Positions 15,163 through 23,912 of a stretch of 64,000 nucleotides of DNA are shown piece after piece. Source of the DNA: a virus. The notes beneath the pieces are model-generated. The model was not told the DNA's origin. It made no database searches and saw only the letters and a program-made list of their open reading frames with translations. The stretch covers positions 1 through 64,000 of the IMG/VR virus record IMGVR_UViG_3300027917_000041; one strand, 5' to 3'. Both the position numbers and the translations under genes were made by a program. Positions within the stretch are counted from its first letter, which is position 1. Every line of letters begins with the position of its first letter.

Positions 15163-15897
15163 TTAGAACCTCACATCCTCTACTTCTTCATCTTCCTCTC
15201 TAATGAGGTCTAAACCAGTATCTTTATCACACAGATGACTAAATGAACAGTTCTTGCAAGCATTCCATGTATAAAAACCATTTCTAGGAAAGCTACCCCG
15301 TTCAATAGCTTCAAGCATATCGGGTATCACTTCGTTGTACAATGTATCCGTATAGACTTGATTAGGTTCGTAAATGCTTAGCTTGCCTGTGGGCAATGTT
15401 GCTAAGACAGCCTTCGGGTAAACTCCGTATTCCGTAAAATAGGAGTTATAATACAAAATCATCTGAGTGTCAGCGGACAGGTTTTGTGGTGTCCATTTAC
15501 CTGTTTTCCAGTCGATAATAGTATGCTCAGGGGTAATGCGGTCGTACTTCCCTGAGATATAAATACCTTTATCGTATTCAACCTTAAAGAATTTCTCCGT
15601 AATATCTTCAGCACTCGCTAGATGCTTAAAATTCTTAAAATAGCTCTGGATATCGGTAAGTACTTTGCCTTTCCATTGCTCTGTCAGCTTCCAGACTTCC
15701 GATTGGGCAATACCGTACTTAATTGCTTTATCATGGTCATTCCAGAACTTCTCTAATGCATTGTGGACTATGATACCTACCGTCATGTACACACTACTTT
15801 TAGCTTGCTTATTAAAGTTCAAGCGATAATAGTAACGCTTTCGACATGAGATAAAATCATCAATAGCCGACTTACTTAAGTAAAGTGGTCGTTTCAT
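15163..15897 (-). CDS. PD-(D/E)XK nuclease of the RecB/Cas4-like type with Fe-S cysteines
   Basis: GKYDRI (D119) and IDWKTGK (D129, K131) form the nuclease core. Cys18 together with Cys214, Cys217 and Cys223 reproduces the four-cysteine iron-sulfur layout of Cas4- and AddB-like exonucleases. At 244 residues it is a stand-alone nuclease. A role in processing DNA ends in RecA-mediated recombination is likely. There is no CRISPR array or other Cas gene nearby, so it is not read as Cas4 proper. Confidence 0.85.
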   Translation of the reverse strand: MKRPLYLSKSAIDDFISCRKRYYYRLNFNKQAKSSVYMTVGIIVHNALEKFWNDHDKAIKYGIAQSEVWKLTEQWKGKVLTDIQSYFKNFKHLASAEDITEKFFKVEYDKGIYISGKYDRITPEHTIIDWKTGKWTPQNLSADTQMILYYNSYFTEYGVYPKAVLATLPTGKLSIYEPNQVYTDTLYNEVIPDMLEAIERGSFPRNGFYTWNACKNCSFSHLCDKDTGLDLIREEDEEVEDVRF

Positions 15898-16226
15898 GAT
15901 AGCGTCAACCTTTTATTAGCCTCGACTGTACGCCAAACATCTACCATTGATTGTGAAATAGCCAGCTTTGCTTTCTCTTGGTCTAACACAGCTTCCTTCT
16001 CTGCTAGTTCTTCACGCTTAGGTAGAATTTCATCATCAAAACCAGCGTACTTATATGCGCCCTCAATCCTATTTACGGGCATTCCCTCTTCCACGCCGCG
16101 CCTTACTGCCTGTACTTCCATATGTTTGATAGTGATTTTAAGTTTTGATACCTCTACTGCTAACCCTGCAATTTTATCAACTGCGTGCATCATTTCCTCA
16201 AAATCGGGTAATGCTATGTCAGTCAT
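15894..16226 (-). CDS. Coiled-coil hypothetical protein, 110 aa
   Basis: Not recognised. I chose the ATG at 16226 (MTDIALPDF), which has GAGGAG about 10 bases upstream. It contains two long helical stretches rich in Lys, Glu and Ala that could pair as a coiled coil. It overlaps the nuclease start by 4 bases and may work with it. The promoter at 16286-16314 supplies its transcript. Confidence 0.6.
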   Translation of the reverse strand: MTDIALPDFEEMMHAVDKIAGLAVEVSKLKITIKHMEVQAVRRGVEEGMPVNRIEGAYKYAGFDDEILPKREELAEKEAVLDQEKAKLAISQSMVDVWRTVEANKRLTLS

Positions 16227-16605
16227 AGTATTCAATCTCCTCTCTAATAACCTCATATTTCTTACAAATTTTGTAAGATAGTCCTATTATATCATAATTT
16301 AGTAAGTTTGTCAAGCTCCAAATATTCATTTCGTACAATTCGTAGTTTCCCTGAGTCGTTTGATAAATACGCCACGGATTCAAATCTAAATCTATTAGCC
16401 ACCCCTTGAAACCGTAATACTTAAACAAAATATCCTCTACAGCTTCTTCACTTATATCGCTGAAATATGCTATTTTAGCGTTAGATAAACCGTGTACGCA
16501 CAGCTTTAGTACGTTAAGTACGGAAATATAGTCTATAATTATCTCCGGTATACTACTTTTTACGCTTATCCAATTTCTGATGTCTTTCCAGTGTTCGTTT
16601 TCCAT
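16219..16605 (-). CDS. Hypothetical protein, 128 aa, possible HTH
   Basis: Not recognised. Residues about 37-65 (HGLSNAKIAYFSDISEEAVE) have helix-turn-helix spacing. The rest is Tyr/Trp-rich. A perfect promoter lies within its 3' end. Confidence 0.5.
   Translation of the reverse strand: MENEHWKDIRNWISVKSSIPEIIIDYISVLNVLKLCVHGLSNAKIAYFSDISEEAVEDILFKYYGFKGWLIDLDLNPWRIYQTTQGNYELYEMNIWSLTNLLNYDIIGLSYKICKKYEVIREEIEYYD
16286..16314 (-). promoter_or_regulatory. Sigma70-type promoter, minus strand
   Basis: TTGACA at 16314-16309, a 17-base spacer ending TGA, TATAAT at 16291-16286. It drives the coiled-coil protein and the downstream nuclease. Confidence 0.85.
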
Positions 16606-17018
16606 ATCGTTTTATCTAACTCATATTTTAAATCGTCAATGCGATTCATAATTTCTGCAAATGCATCTATGTCCAACATCACGAATACTTGTGTACCGCT
16701 ACGTGAACCTGAGAATTTACAGATTAATGCTGGAATAGAGTAGGTAGCTTCTGCCTCAGTTCGTATTTTGTCAAACCAAGCCTTCTGCACAGTCATTTGT
16801 TTAGCACCACCATACCCCACTTTGGCATCTAAACGAAAACCTTTGGGAAATGCAGGAATGTTCTTACCAACAACATCACCCTGCAAAGTTGGTTCTTCAA
16901 GTATCGCACCCAAAGCTCCGCTACCTGCTACTCTTTTCCATTCACCGATAACTTTTTCGTTCAATAACTTTGCCGCGTCACGTTCCCACTGTGAACCTTT
17001 GCGTTTTGAATTTACCAT
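16566..17018 (-). CDS. Holliday junction resolvase-like or other PD-(D/E)XK endonuclease
   Basis: The N-terminus KRKGSQWERDAAKLL resembles archaeal-type Hjc and related nucleases, with Glu12 as a possible catalytic residue. GDVVGK and FRLDAKVG would supply the Asp and the DxK pair. At 150 residues it is the right size. It may resolve branched replication or recombination intermediates. A VRR-NUC or other nuclease of the same fold is the alternative. Confidence 0.6.
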   Translation of the reverse strand: MVNSKRKGSQWERDAAKLLNEKVIGEWKRVAGSGALGAILEEPTLQGDVVGKNIPAFPKGFRLDAKVGYGGAKQMTVQKAWFDKIRTEAEATYSIPALICKFSGSRSGTQVFVMLDIDAFAEIMNRIDDLKYELDKTIWKTNTGKTSEIG

Positions 17019-18323
17019 TTAGAAATCTTCTGCCATTTCTATTAGGTTGGATTCTAAGACCATTTCTAAAGGTATTAAACCCGTTGCACCATTTCTATGC
17101 TTTCTAACTAGCATTTCAAGAGCAACTCGAACATTTGGCTTTGGTTTACCTTTCTGATACATATCCGGTCTGTATAACATACCAACCAAATCAGCATCCT
17201 CCTCAATATTTCCTGATTGTCTTAGGTCTGCCAAAGTAGGACGCTTATCGTCACGCAACTCTAAGTTTCTGTTTAGCTGAGATAGTATCACGCTTTGTAT
17301 CTTCAACTTACGAGATAGTATCTTCATTTCAGCCATAACACGACCTAATTCCATTGTTTGATTTTCATTTCTTGCTACCATTAATTGCAGATAGTCTATA
17401 TAGGCTACCTTGATACCATAAATTTTATTATACTTTTTAACAGTAGACTTTACATATGTAATGTCCATTCCCGGCGTAGTGTCAATATACAAAGGTAGCT
17501 TTTCAAATTCAGCTATTGCATCCTTGTATATTCCAAATTCTTCCGGTGTTATATTACCTAATCTTAGTCTTGTAAGGTTAATACCAGTATGTGTAGCTAC
17601 CATTCTATCTAGCAAAGCTTGATTATCCATTTCCAGCTCTAGCATGATTGAAGGTATGCCGTCTAGAGCACCCCGCAAAGCGGAGTTTATCATCATTGCT
17701 GTTTTACCTACACTTGGTCTAGCTGCCCAAACCCAAATCATACCTTCTTGATAACCACCAGTTAGCAAATCCAAGCCATTGAAACCCGTTGTTGTCTCAA
17801 TATAGTTAGGATTTTCCATCCTTTGTTCCATGATCTGTAAAGCGTTGGGTGCTAGGTCTGCCATACTAGCAGTACCCTTACCACCTGTTACATCATCAAT
17901 TCTATCTAAGTCTAACTTAGCATTTAGTAGAACGTCATCGACAACCGTTGCATCTGTAAGTTGACCCGGTATTCTCGAAGCCACCGCTATCAACTCTCTT
18001 TTCTTATATGCTTTGTTTACAATATTACAGTATTCTTCCAGATTGTCCGTTACATAATTATCTTCAAGTATTGTTTGAAAGAATGAGATATCTACCTGAT
18101 TTTCTAACTTAGCACTTTCATTTATCTTGACTTCAATCAATGCTCTATCAGGTACTAGCCCATCGTTTACAAGACTCATAATAAGGTCGAATAGTCTTGT
18201 GTGGCTAATTGACGAAAACATGTACGGCTTTATGTGCTGTACTTCAAAAGCCATTTCTGGATTATTTGTGATTATGTTTAGTACTGCGTTTTCAGCCTCA
18301 TATGTTGATACATTACTTGACAT
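17019..18323 (-). CDS. dnaB: Replicative DNA helicase, DnaB-like
   Basis: It unwinds DNA at the fork. The N-terminal domain of about 140 residues is followed by a RecA-fold domain. Seen there are TGFNGLDLLTGG, Walker A ARPSVGKT, a Glu-rich LELEM strand, VAYIDYLQLM (Walker B, typical DnaB), and LSQLNR. The arginine-containing DLRQSGNIEEDADLV is also present. The length of 434 residues is normal. It sits downstream of RecA, the ssDNA-binding protein and a small gene that could be a loader. Confidence 0.95.
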   Translation of the reverse strand: MSSNVSTYEAENAVLNIITNNPEMAFEVQHIKPYMFSSISHTRLFDLIMSLVNDGLVPDRALIEVKINESAKLENQVDISFFQTILEDNYVTDNLEEYCNIVNKAYKKRELIAVASRIPGQLTDATVVDDVLLNAKLDLDRIDDVTGGKGTASMADLAPNALQIMEQRMENPNYIETTTGFNGLDLLTGGYQEGMIWVWAARPSVGKTAMMINSALRGALDGIPSIMLELEMDNQALLDRMVATHTGINLTRLRLGNITPEEFGIYKDAIAEFEKLPLYIDTTPGMDITYVKSTVKKYNKIYGIKVAYIDYLQLMVARNENQTMELGRVMAEMKILSRKLKIQSVILSQLNRNLELRDDKRPTLADLRQSGNIEEDADLVGMLYRPDMYQKGKPKPNVRVALEMLVRKHRNGATGLIPLEMVLESNLIEMAEDF

Positions 18324-18654
18324 GTGCCAACTCTCGCATAAAGTCAGATAAGTCTACCATATCCGGTTGATTTTCTGACGCTTGTTTGTGTATGTATCTA
18401 CGCTCAGAAATTTTGTAGATAATGGGTATAATGTTACGAGTTGGCGTAAAACCGTTCCAATCACATAAATCACAAATAGAATTAAATACTACTTCTGCAC
18501 CAAATTCTTTAACAACCTTATACATTCCTGTAAGGTTCGCCTTGTAAAATGGTTGACCAAACAAATCTCTATAAAAGTTATGCAGATGCTTGGCTGGATT
18601 CTTTGTACGTTGTAATCCAATCCAATAACTTTGTATAATTTGTTCCTGTGTCAC
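18313..18654 (-). CDS. Hypothetical protein, 113 aa, GTG start
   Basis: Not recognised. The longer frame starts at 18696 inside a perfect hairpin; the GTG at 18654 has a strong AAGGAGGT site 5 bases upstream and is preferred. Basic and helical. Its position between the ssDNA-binding protein and the helicase would fit a helicase loader or replication accessory, which is a guess from context only. Confidence 0.6.
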   Translation of the reverse strand: MTQEQIIQSYWIGLQRTKNPAKHLHNFYRDLFGQPFYKANLTGMYKVVKEFGAEVVFNSICDLCDWNGFTPTRNIIPIIYKISERRYIHKQASENQPDMVDLSDFMRELAHVK

Positions 18655-18674
18655 ACCTACCTCCTTACGGGAGA

Positions 18675-18694
18675 GGGGAGGCTTTCGCCTCCCC
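18675..18694 (-). repeat. Perfect intergenic hairpin with GAAA tetraloop
   Basis: An 8-bp GC-rich stem (18675-18682 with 18687-18694) closes a GAAA loop on the minus strand, between the ssDNA-binding protein stop and the GTG of the next gene. There is no T tract. It probably acts as an mRNA stability or processing element rather than a terminator. Confidence 0.65.
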
Positions 18695-18701
18695 AACTCT
18701 A

Positions 18702-19484
18702 CTAGTTAGCAAATAAATCTTCTGTAGCTTCTTCTGCTGTAGCCTCTACATCTTCACTAGCTTCGACCTTGGCGGTAGCACGCCTACCAGCAAAGATATC
18801 ACGTAAAGATACGCCGGAAACAAGCTTTTCCATTTCCTCAAAACTAACTTCTGGCAAAATTTTAGTCACATCATACAACTGTTCAGGAGGAACTTCTACC
18901 TCGTCACGACCATCACCAACGAGGGCGATTGACTGTCTTTTATTGCCTGTACCTACAACTTGGAGTGTAATATCGAAATTCTGTACGCCGATTTCGTTAC
19001 CATCCTCGTCTGTAGTTGTACGCTGTTTTTCTACAAATTGTTCAAACAGTGTTTTACCACCTTGAATAACTCGTACTTCATTAAGCGGTGCAACTTCAAC
19101 ATCTTTCAACTCACCCTTCTGACATACCGGGCAAATATTAGCGAATTCACCACCAATGGCTTTAACTTCCTTACCGCATTCAGGGCAAACCTTGACAGGT
19201 GTACGATCTAATACGTTCATAAAGTATCGTATATTCAAGCCACGGTAGCCCTTTACCTTTTTGTAGTTATCAGGATTCTCCATCCTAATACGCTTATTTT
19301 GGATAGCCTGTGGGTCATCTGCACCCAAGGCTTTGACATGTCCACTTCCAAACCAATAACATAATTGAGCTGGAACGTCCTCGTCTAAGATACGAATGGT
19401 GTGTTCTCCGGGTGTCCAAACAAAATACTTGACACGCTGAAAATCTCCACCACCAAATTCTACAACTTCTACACTAAATGGCAT
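18702..19484 (-). CDS. ssb: Single-stranded DNA-binding protein, gp32-like with zinc ribbon
   Basis: An N-terminal beta-rich domain, a central zinc knuckle pair (CPECG and CPVC, about residues 99-121) and a very acidic C-terminus ending EEATEDLFAN match the general plan of phage T4 gp32-type proteins. In these, the acidic tail recruits replication partners. Its position between RecA and the helicase supports this. I infer the family from layout; sequence identity is not obvious by eye. Confidence 0.65.
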   Translation of the reverse strand: MPFSVEVVEFGGGDFQRVKYFVWTPGEHTIRILDEDVPAQLCYWFGSGHVKALGADDPQAIQNKRIRMENPDNYKKVKGYRGLNIRYFMNVLDRTPVKVCPECGKEVKAIGGEFANICPVCQKGELKDVEVAPLNEVRVIQGGKTLFEQFVEKQRTTTDEDGNEIGVQNFDITLQVVGTGNKRQSIALVGDGRDEVEVPPEQLYDVTKILPEVSFEEMEKLVSGVSLRDIFAGRRATAKVEASEDVEATAEEATEDLFAN

Positions 19485-19490
19485 TTTATT

Positions 19491-19793
19491 TTACTCCTCT
19501 GTGCTTTGAATTTCCTCTAATCGGGATTGTATATTAGCATAAACTTGAGCTTCTTTTTCTACCAAGAGTTCGAGTCTCCCCTCGTCAGTTTCCGAACCAT
19601 TGAGAATAAGAGCTTGTACACGATACTGATAATAAGCCTTGTCCATTTCTACGAGCTGTAATTCTCTTAAGAGTTTCATAGCATCTTCGTCCAAGACAAT
19701 TTCATCAGGAACATCGTTGATAAAGCTTGTCACCCTCAGTGATTTATAGTCACCAAGGTAAAAGACTCGCTCCAAACCTAACGTTCGTTTCAT
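19491..19793 (-). CDS. Hypothetical protein, 100 aa
   Basis: Not recognised. Acidic, helical C-terminal half with coiled-coil character. AGGAGG lies 8 bases before the ATG. It is the first gene behind a strong promoter within the end of recA, so it heads the ssb-helicase transcript. Confidence 0.65.
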   Translation of the reverse strand: MKRTLGLERVFYLGDYKSLRVTSFINDVPDEIVLDEDAMKLLRELQLVEMDKAYYQYRVQALILNGSETDEGRLELLVEKEAQVYANIQSRLEEIQSTEE

Positions 19794-19796
19794 ATC

Positions 19797-20813
19797 TTAA
19801 GCCTCCTGTAATTCTTCTTCGTCTACCATCGGGGTTTCCTTCCCGATTGTACTATTATAACACAATTCTTTGATTTTGTCAAGTAATTCACGATTCTCTA
19901 ATAAAGCATTTGCGGCGTTATTAGCACCGTTTCCTAACTTTTCTCCGTCAAAACTGTACCAATTGCCTGATTTATTGATTATGCCAAGAGCAGATGCAAA
20001 ATCTAATGCATCACGTCCCTCATCAATACCCATACCAAACCGTAACGGTACAAAGCCTGTCATAAACGGTTTAGCAACCTTATTCTTTTTTATTGTAAAC
20101 TTACTTAGAATACCAGTAGTTTCACTACCTTCCGTAATTGGACTACCTTTACCCAAGAAGATAATAACCGAACATTGATGATACAAAGCATGACCACCCG
20201 GCATTGTGTAGCCACCCATGTATGAACCAATCTTATCCCTAACCTGATTTACAAATAAGAAAGCCGTTCTTGATTTCTCTAACTTATAAGCATTTCTTGG
20301 CAGGAATTTAGCCATCATCCTAGCCAATAACGCTACGTTATCATCACCTAACTTATCATCCTTCAACTTCTGTGGTGCAAGAGCACCCACGCTATCTAAG
20401 ACTATCAAACCAAAATCCGTAGATTCTAAACCAGCTTCGGCAATCTCTAAGGATTGTTCTGCTGTTTCTGGTCTGATAATCGTAAGATATTCCGGGTCAA
20501 AACCACCAACAACTGAGTTTACATAGCTATAATCCAAACCACTTTCCACATCAATGTACAATGCCCTTTCTTCAAGTTGCCGTATCATCTTAGCAATACT
20601 TAAAGAAATCGTAGTCTTACCCGAAGATTCAGCACCATAGATTGTTGTGAACTTACGTCTAGGTAAACCACCAATACCGATAGCCATGTCTAAACTTATA
20701 GAACCTGTAGGTAACGGTTCGGCTACCTCAAATCCTTCTTCCTGAGTTACAACATAACCAGCGTATTCACTTTGTATGAATTGATCAAAATCTAGTTTTT
20801 CTTTTCTTTTCAA
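19797..20813 (-). CDS. recA: RecA-like recombinase
   Basis: It forms filaments on ssDNA and promotes strand exchange. Visible are LPTGSISLD, Walker A GAESSGKTT, an ALYIDVES segment holding the catalytic Glu region, LIVLDSVGAL (Walker B), and FVNQVRDKIG preceding loop L2 (MPGGHALYH). I chose a TTG start at 20813, since GGAGAG sits 8 bases upstream and the upstream gene stops at 20815. A TTG at 20858 would add 15 residues with a poor ribosome-binding site. The 3' end contains a promoter. Confidence 0.93.
   Translation of the reverse strand: MKRKEKLDFDQFIQSEYAGYVVTQEEGFEVAEPLPTGSISLDMAIGIGGLPRRKFTTIYGAESSGKTTISLSIAKMIRQLEERALYIDVESGLDYSYVNSVVGGFDPEYLTIIRPETAEQSLEIAEAGLESTDFGLIVLDSVGALAPQKLKDDKLGDDNVALLARMMAKFLPRNAYKLEKSRTAFLFVNQVRDKIGSYMGGYTMPGGHALYHQCSVIIFLGKGSPITEGSETTGILSKFTIKKNKVAKPFMTGFVPLRFGMGIDEGRDALDFASALGIINKSGNWYSFDGEKLGNGANNAANALLENRELLDKIKELCYNSTIGKETPMVDEEELQEA
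19854..19882 (-). promoter_or_regulatory. Sigma70-type promoter, minus strand
   Basis: TTGACA at 19882-19877, a 17-base spacer ending TGT, TATAAT at 19859-19854. It lies inside the 3' end of recA and serves the gene at 19793 and the ssDNA-binding protein. Confidence 0.87.
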
Positions 20814-20814
20814 A

Positions 20815-21048
20815 TTACGCTCTCCATATATCCAACTCTTGAAATAGTCTACAACCAAAATCCTTTCTAGTTTCCAAGCCTATATCACTTAGATCATCAT
20901 GACCAGCTGTAAAAGACGTAATGTTTGCCCCTCTTACACCTGAATTTTCATGAATAGCTTTACAATATCCCCACTCTGTACTAGCATATTCCCACTTGGC
21001 ACACAGACCACAACTATCTACTTTGCGACTTCTAAGATTCGATGTCAT
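20815..21048 (-). CDS. Cysteine-containing small protein, 77 aa
   Basis: Not recognised. I chose the ATG at 21048 (MTSNLRSRK), which follows a GAGGAG site. Cysteines at CGLC, GYC and FGC suggest metal binding. It overlaps the upstream gene, and its last codons contain the ribosome-binding site of recA. Confidence 0.6.
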   Translation of the reverse strand: MTSNLRSRKVDSCGLCAKWEYASTEWGYCKAIHENSGVRGANITSFTAGHDDLSDIGLETRKDFGCRLFQELDIWRA

Positions 21049-21250
21049 ATTTTGGCAACTCCTCAATATTCTCAGGAAATCCACCATGCTCAGTCAGATA
21101 TTCATCAATATTATCATCATAATTTGACAAAGTAATTCCTAATTCTTTAGCAAAATAAATAGGGTGTAAGCTATGATCTTGCATAATTAGCTCACCATCT
21201 TTATACAAACCTTGCCATTCGTCTACAATAAACCAAGTAAATTCACTCAT
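21032..21250 (-). CDS. Hypothetical protein, 72 aa
   Basis: Not recognised. Small and strongly acidic (NYDDNIDEYLTEHG, then ENIEELPKYD), with an aromatic N-terminus (FTWFIVDEW). The acidity and size recall phage early proteins that bind host factors, but nothing specific is seen. It overlaps both neighbours. Confidence 0.6.
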   Translation of the reverse strand: MSEFTWFIVDEWQGLYKDGELIMQDHSLHPIYFAKELGITLSNYDDNIDEYLTEHGGFPENIEELPKYDIES

Positions 21251-21522
21251 GATCCAAACTCCTTAAATACTTTAATTGATATTACGGGTATATTATATTT
21301 AGAACTCATTTCATACAAATTGGTATCTACGGCAACTTCAACTTTCAAACGTTCTTTGGTCACAGCTTCTTTCACCAACTTATTTAGATGATAAGAAGTG
21401 TCCATTATTTCTCCCCAAAGCTTCGTTTGACGTTCCTTTTCATGCTCACCCATAATCCTATTTACCCGTTCCTGTACACCTTCTTCCAGTTCTTCTTCCG
21501 GATACATATTTCCTACTACCAT
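21247..21522 (-). CDS. Hypothetical protein, 91 aa
   Basis: Not recognised. I chose the ATG at 21522 (MVVGNMYPEEE), with GGAGG 5 bases upstream. Acidic N-terminus and long charged helices. It overlaps the polymerase stop by one base. Confidence 0.6.
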   Translation of the reverse strand: MVVGNMYPEEELEEGVQERVNRIMGEHEKERQTKLWGEIMDTSYHLNKLVKEAVTKERLKVEVAVDTNLYEMSSKYNIPVISIKVFKEFGS

Positions 21523-23450
21523 TAGTGCCTCCAAGTTTTAGATAACATACTATCAGCTTTCGCAGGAATATCCTTAAGAAATACCTGCTCAGCTTCCTCC
21601 ATTGTTGCAACCACGAACGCCTCAGCTTCTTCCGCTATACTTTCGTGTACTTCCCACACACCTTCATCGTGTACGGTCAGCAATAGTTTAAATAAATCTC
21701 CGAAGGGGTTTCTATGATATATGTCTACCAAGGCTATCTTTAAAATGTCGGCAGACCCACCCTGAATAATAGTATTAATTCCCCTTCGGAGTACAGATGC
21801 TTTTATTTTTGCTTTTTCATCGCCATCCTCAAAGATTTCAGGTATGTCAAAATAACGCTTTCGACCAAAAGGCGTAATAGAGTAACCAAGTTCCCAAATC
21901 TTCTCACCTGCCAACTCAATGAATTTTGCGATATAGGGATATGCGGCAAAATAAGCTTCCAAGTGTGCCTCTCCCTCGTATTGTGGTATACCAAAATTAT
22001 ACTCCAAACCATAGGCTGTAGAACCATAGACGATAGCAAAATTGATTGATTTTCCTCTACTTCTCTGTTCCTTTGTAACAATGTCATATTCAACCCCATA
22101 AATATTTGATGCTGTCAACACATGAATATCCAACTCATTGTTATAAGCGTCAATAAATGCACGTTCATTTGCAACAGCACCCAATAAACGCAATTCTGCT
22201 TGGTTAAAGTCTACGGTTAATAAAAGATGATCCTTGCTTGCCTCGAAACATTCTCTATAACGAGCCTCTGGATCATCTTCATTCTCTCCAGGTATCTGCT
22301 GTAAGTTGGGTTTTTCGCAACTCCAACGTCCGGATACTGTACCAAGTTGATTAAATTGTGCATGTAACCTACCCGTTTTTGGGTTTATTTTATCAAGAAA
22401 ATCCTCACCGTAGGAATTGATACGCTTTGAATACGGTTTGAATTCCAAATAGTCACGAATAACTTCATGATGCTTAAATCGAGCCAATTCTTTTTTATTG
22501 GCACTAGGCACATAAACTTTACTATATGTCAATATCTCTTTGAACTGTGCAGGACTGTTTAAATTCAGCCACTCACGCACAATACCTGCTACAGTTTTTC
22601 TATCGGTAATCCCTTCCATTGGATCACGATCACGCTTTAGTTTTACCTGCAACTTTAGCTTGTCAACAACTGTCAAAGCGTCAGCGTCACCAACCAATAG
22701 TTTATCCAAAGCCGGGTTAATCAAAGTATCCTTTAGCTTTTCTTCCCACACCTTTTGACGTTCAATAGCAGACGCAGTAATTTCCTTCCAAAGTTTTTGA
22801 TTTACAGATACACCTTCAAGCTCCATCCAAGCAACTTGAGGCAATAACTCCATTTCTAAATCTGCTGTTTTGGTTAGGTTCTTTTCTTCTAGTTCAACAC
22901 AAATACTTTCGTATAAGTCTACTAAGTTTAAAACGTCTTTTGCGGCATACAAGTACATTTCCTGAGTTACGATTGTAGCACCAATGAAATCTTCTCGTAC
23001 ATCCTTTTCCATTACAATATCAAGATGCTTAAATAGCAATGATTGTAATGATACAAACGGTCTACCAAGTCCGGTATTTGCCACCCCATCACCAATCATG
23101 GTATCGAAAACGTTCTCAATCCCTACACCTGTATTGGCTTTAATAACTTTTATATCAAATTTGATGTTATGTCCGACACATAGAGCGTCACTGTCTAGAA
23201 GTGCCTGTGCCACAAAAGTCATGTGGTTTTTCAGTCCTACAATATCAAAAACAAAAACAGTTTCGCCTATAGATACTTGCATAAGTAGCCATCTGTCGTT
23301 AAACGGATCAAGCCCTGACGACTCAACATCTAATCCAACAATGTCGACAAAGGGCAAGGCTTGTACAAATTCTTCTATTCCAGCTGTATCCTCAACTAAT
23401 CTTAGTTTCAATGTCCTAAAACCTCTACTATTCCTGCTCTCGGTATCCAT
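21522..23450 (-). CDS. polA: Family A DNA polymerase with 3'-5' exonuclease domain
   Basis: This is the replicative polymerase of the phage. Exonuclease motifs are LDVESSGLDP (D41, E43), VGHNIKFDIKVI and YAAKDVLNLVDLY, so proofreading looks intact. Polymerase motifs are SGRWSCEKPNLQQIP, motif A DFNQAELRLLG, the O-helix RSRGKSINFAIVYGS with Lys, Phe and Tyr in place, and motif C TVHDEG (near residue 595). There is no 5'-nuclease domain, and the 642 residues match phage PolA types. The start is uncertain: ATG 23450, or TTG 23411 overlapping the RNase H stop with GAGG upstream. Confidence 0.95.
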   Translation of the reverse strand: MDTESRNSRGFRTLKLRLVEDTAGIEEFVQALPFVDIVGLDVESSGLDPFNDRWLLMQVSIGETVFVFDIVGLKNHMTFVAQALLDSDALCVGHNIKFDIKVIKANTGVGIENVFDTMIGDGVANTGLGRPFVSLQSLLFKHLDIVMEKDVREDFIGATIVTQEMYLYAAKDVLNLVDLYESICVELEEKNLTKTADLEMELLPQVAWMELEGVSVNQKLWKEITASAIERQKVWEEKLKDTLINPALDKLLVGDADALTVVDKLKLQVKLKRDRDPMEGITDRKTVAGIVREWLNLNSPAQFKEILTYSKVYVPSANKKELARFKHHEVIRDYLEFKPYSKRINSYGEDFLDKINPKTGRLHAQFNQLGTVSGRWSCEKPNLQQIPGENEDDPEARYRECFEASKDHLLLTVDFNQAELRLLGAVANERAFIDAYNNELDIHVLTASNIYGVEYDIVTKEQRSRGKSINFAIVYGSTAYGLEYNFGIPQYEGEAHLEAYFAAYPYIAKFIELAGEKIWELGYSITPFGRKRYFDIPEIFEDGDEKAKIKASVLRRGINTIIQGGSADILKIALVDIYHRNPFGDLFKLLLTVHDEGVWEVHESIAEEAEAFVVATMEEAEQVFLKDIPAKADSMLSKTWRH

Positions 23451-23863
23451 ACGATCTCTACTTGATCTTTGAATTCACGAGACTTAACCCGGCTATACAA
23501 TTTTCTAGCTCGTTTGTTGAGCTTTTTTAGTATCGGGTTGTTAACCTTCCATCCATTTACCGTCTGTTTCACGGTTAGTTTACTATCACAGTAGATAGTC
23601 CACTTTGTATTTCTGTGGTGTTTCATGTAAAAATTGACATACTCTAGGAGTTTAATCATAGATTCATACTCTGCTTGGTTGCTAGTCTTTGAGTCTAAGT
23701 TAAAAGTTTCTGACCTAATCAATTCATCCTTTCCAAATACTGCAAAACTTCCATAAGCATCAGAGTGTGTCTTATTATTACAGCCACCATCTACGTAAGC
23801 TGTGATGTTTCTCAAATTTTCTGCCTCCTCGGACTGAGGAGCACTTCTAAAACTAATATCCAT
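23408..23863 (-). CDS. rnhA: RNase HI-like protein, probable leaderless mRNA
   Basis: It would remove RNA primers from RNA-DNA hybrids. AYVDGGCNN carries the first Asp, SNQAEYESM the Glu and IYCDSKL the second Asp. The C-terminal histidine and last Asp region appears shortened (ending WIPRAGIVEVLGH), so the fourth catalytic acid is not visible. A perfect promoter (23870-23898) ends six bases before the ATG, placing +1 on the start codon, and no ribosome-binding site exists. Confidence 0.85.
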   Translation of the reverse strand: MDISFRSAPQSEEAENLRNITAYVDGGCNNKTHSDAYGSFAVFGKDELIRSETFNLDSKTSNQAEYESMIKLLEYVNFYMKHHRNTKWTIYCDSKLTVKQTVNGWKVNNPILKKLNKRARKLYSRVKSREFKDQVEIVWIPRAGIVEVLGH

Positions 23864-23869
23864 GGCTTA

Positions 23870-23898
23870 ATTATACCATGGATTTAGTGTTTTGTCAA
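23870..23898 (-). promoter_or_regulatory. Sigma70-type promoter giving a leaderless start
   Basis: TTGACA at 23898-23893, a 17-base spacer ending TGG, TATAAT at 23875-23870, six bases, then ATG at 23863. It heads the polymerase transcript and lies between it and the tRNA array. Confidence 0.9.
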
Positions 23899-23912
23899 GT
23901 ACTAATTTTAGG

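Noticed and set aside
15163-15897. Cas4 and a possible CRISPR locus
   Set aside because: The nuclease has Cas4-like Fe-S cysteines, but there is no repeat-spacer array and no other Cas gene in the window.
18313-18696. Start of the small replication gene at ATG 18696
   Set aside because: It lies within a perfect hairpin; GTG 18654 has a strong ribosome-binding site.
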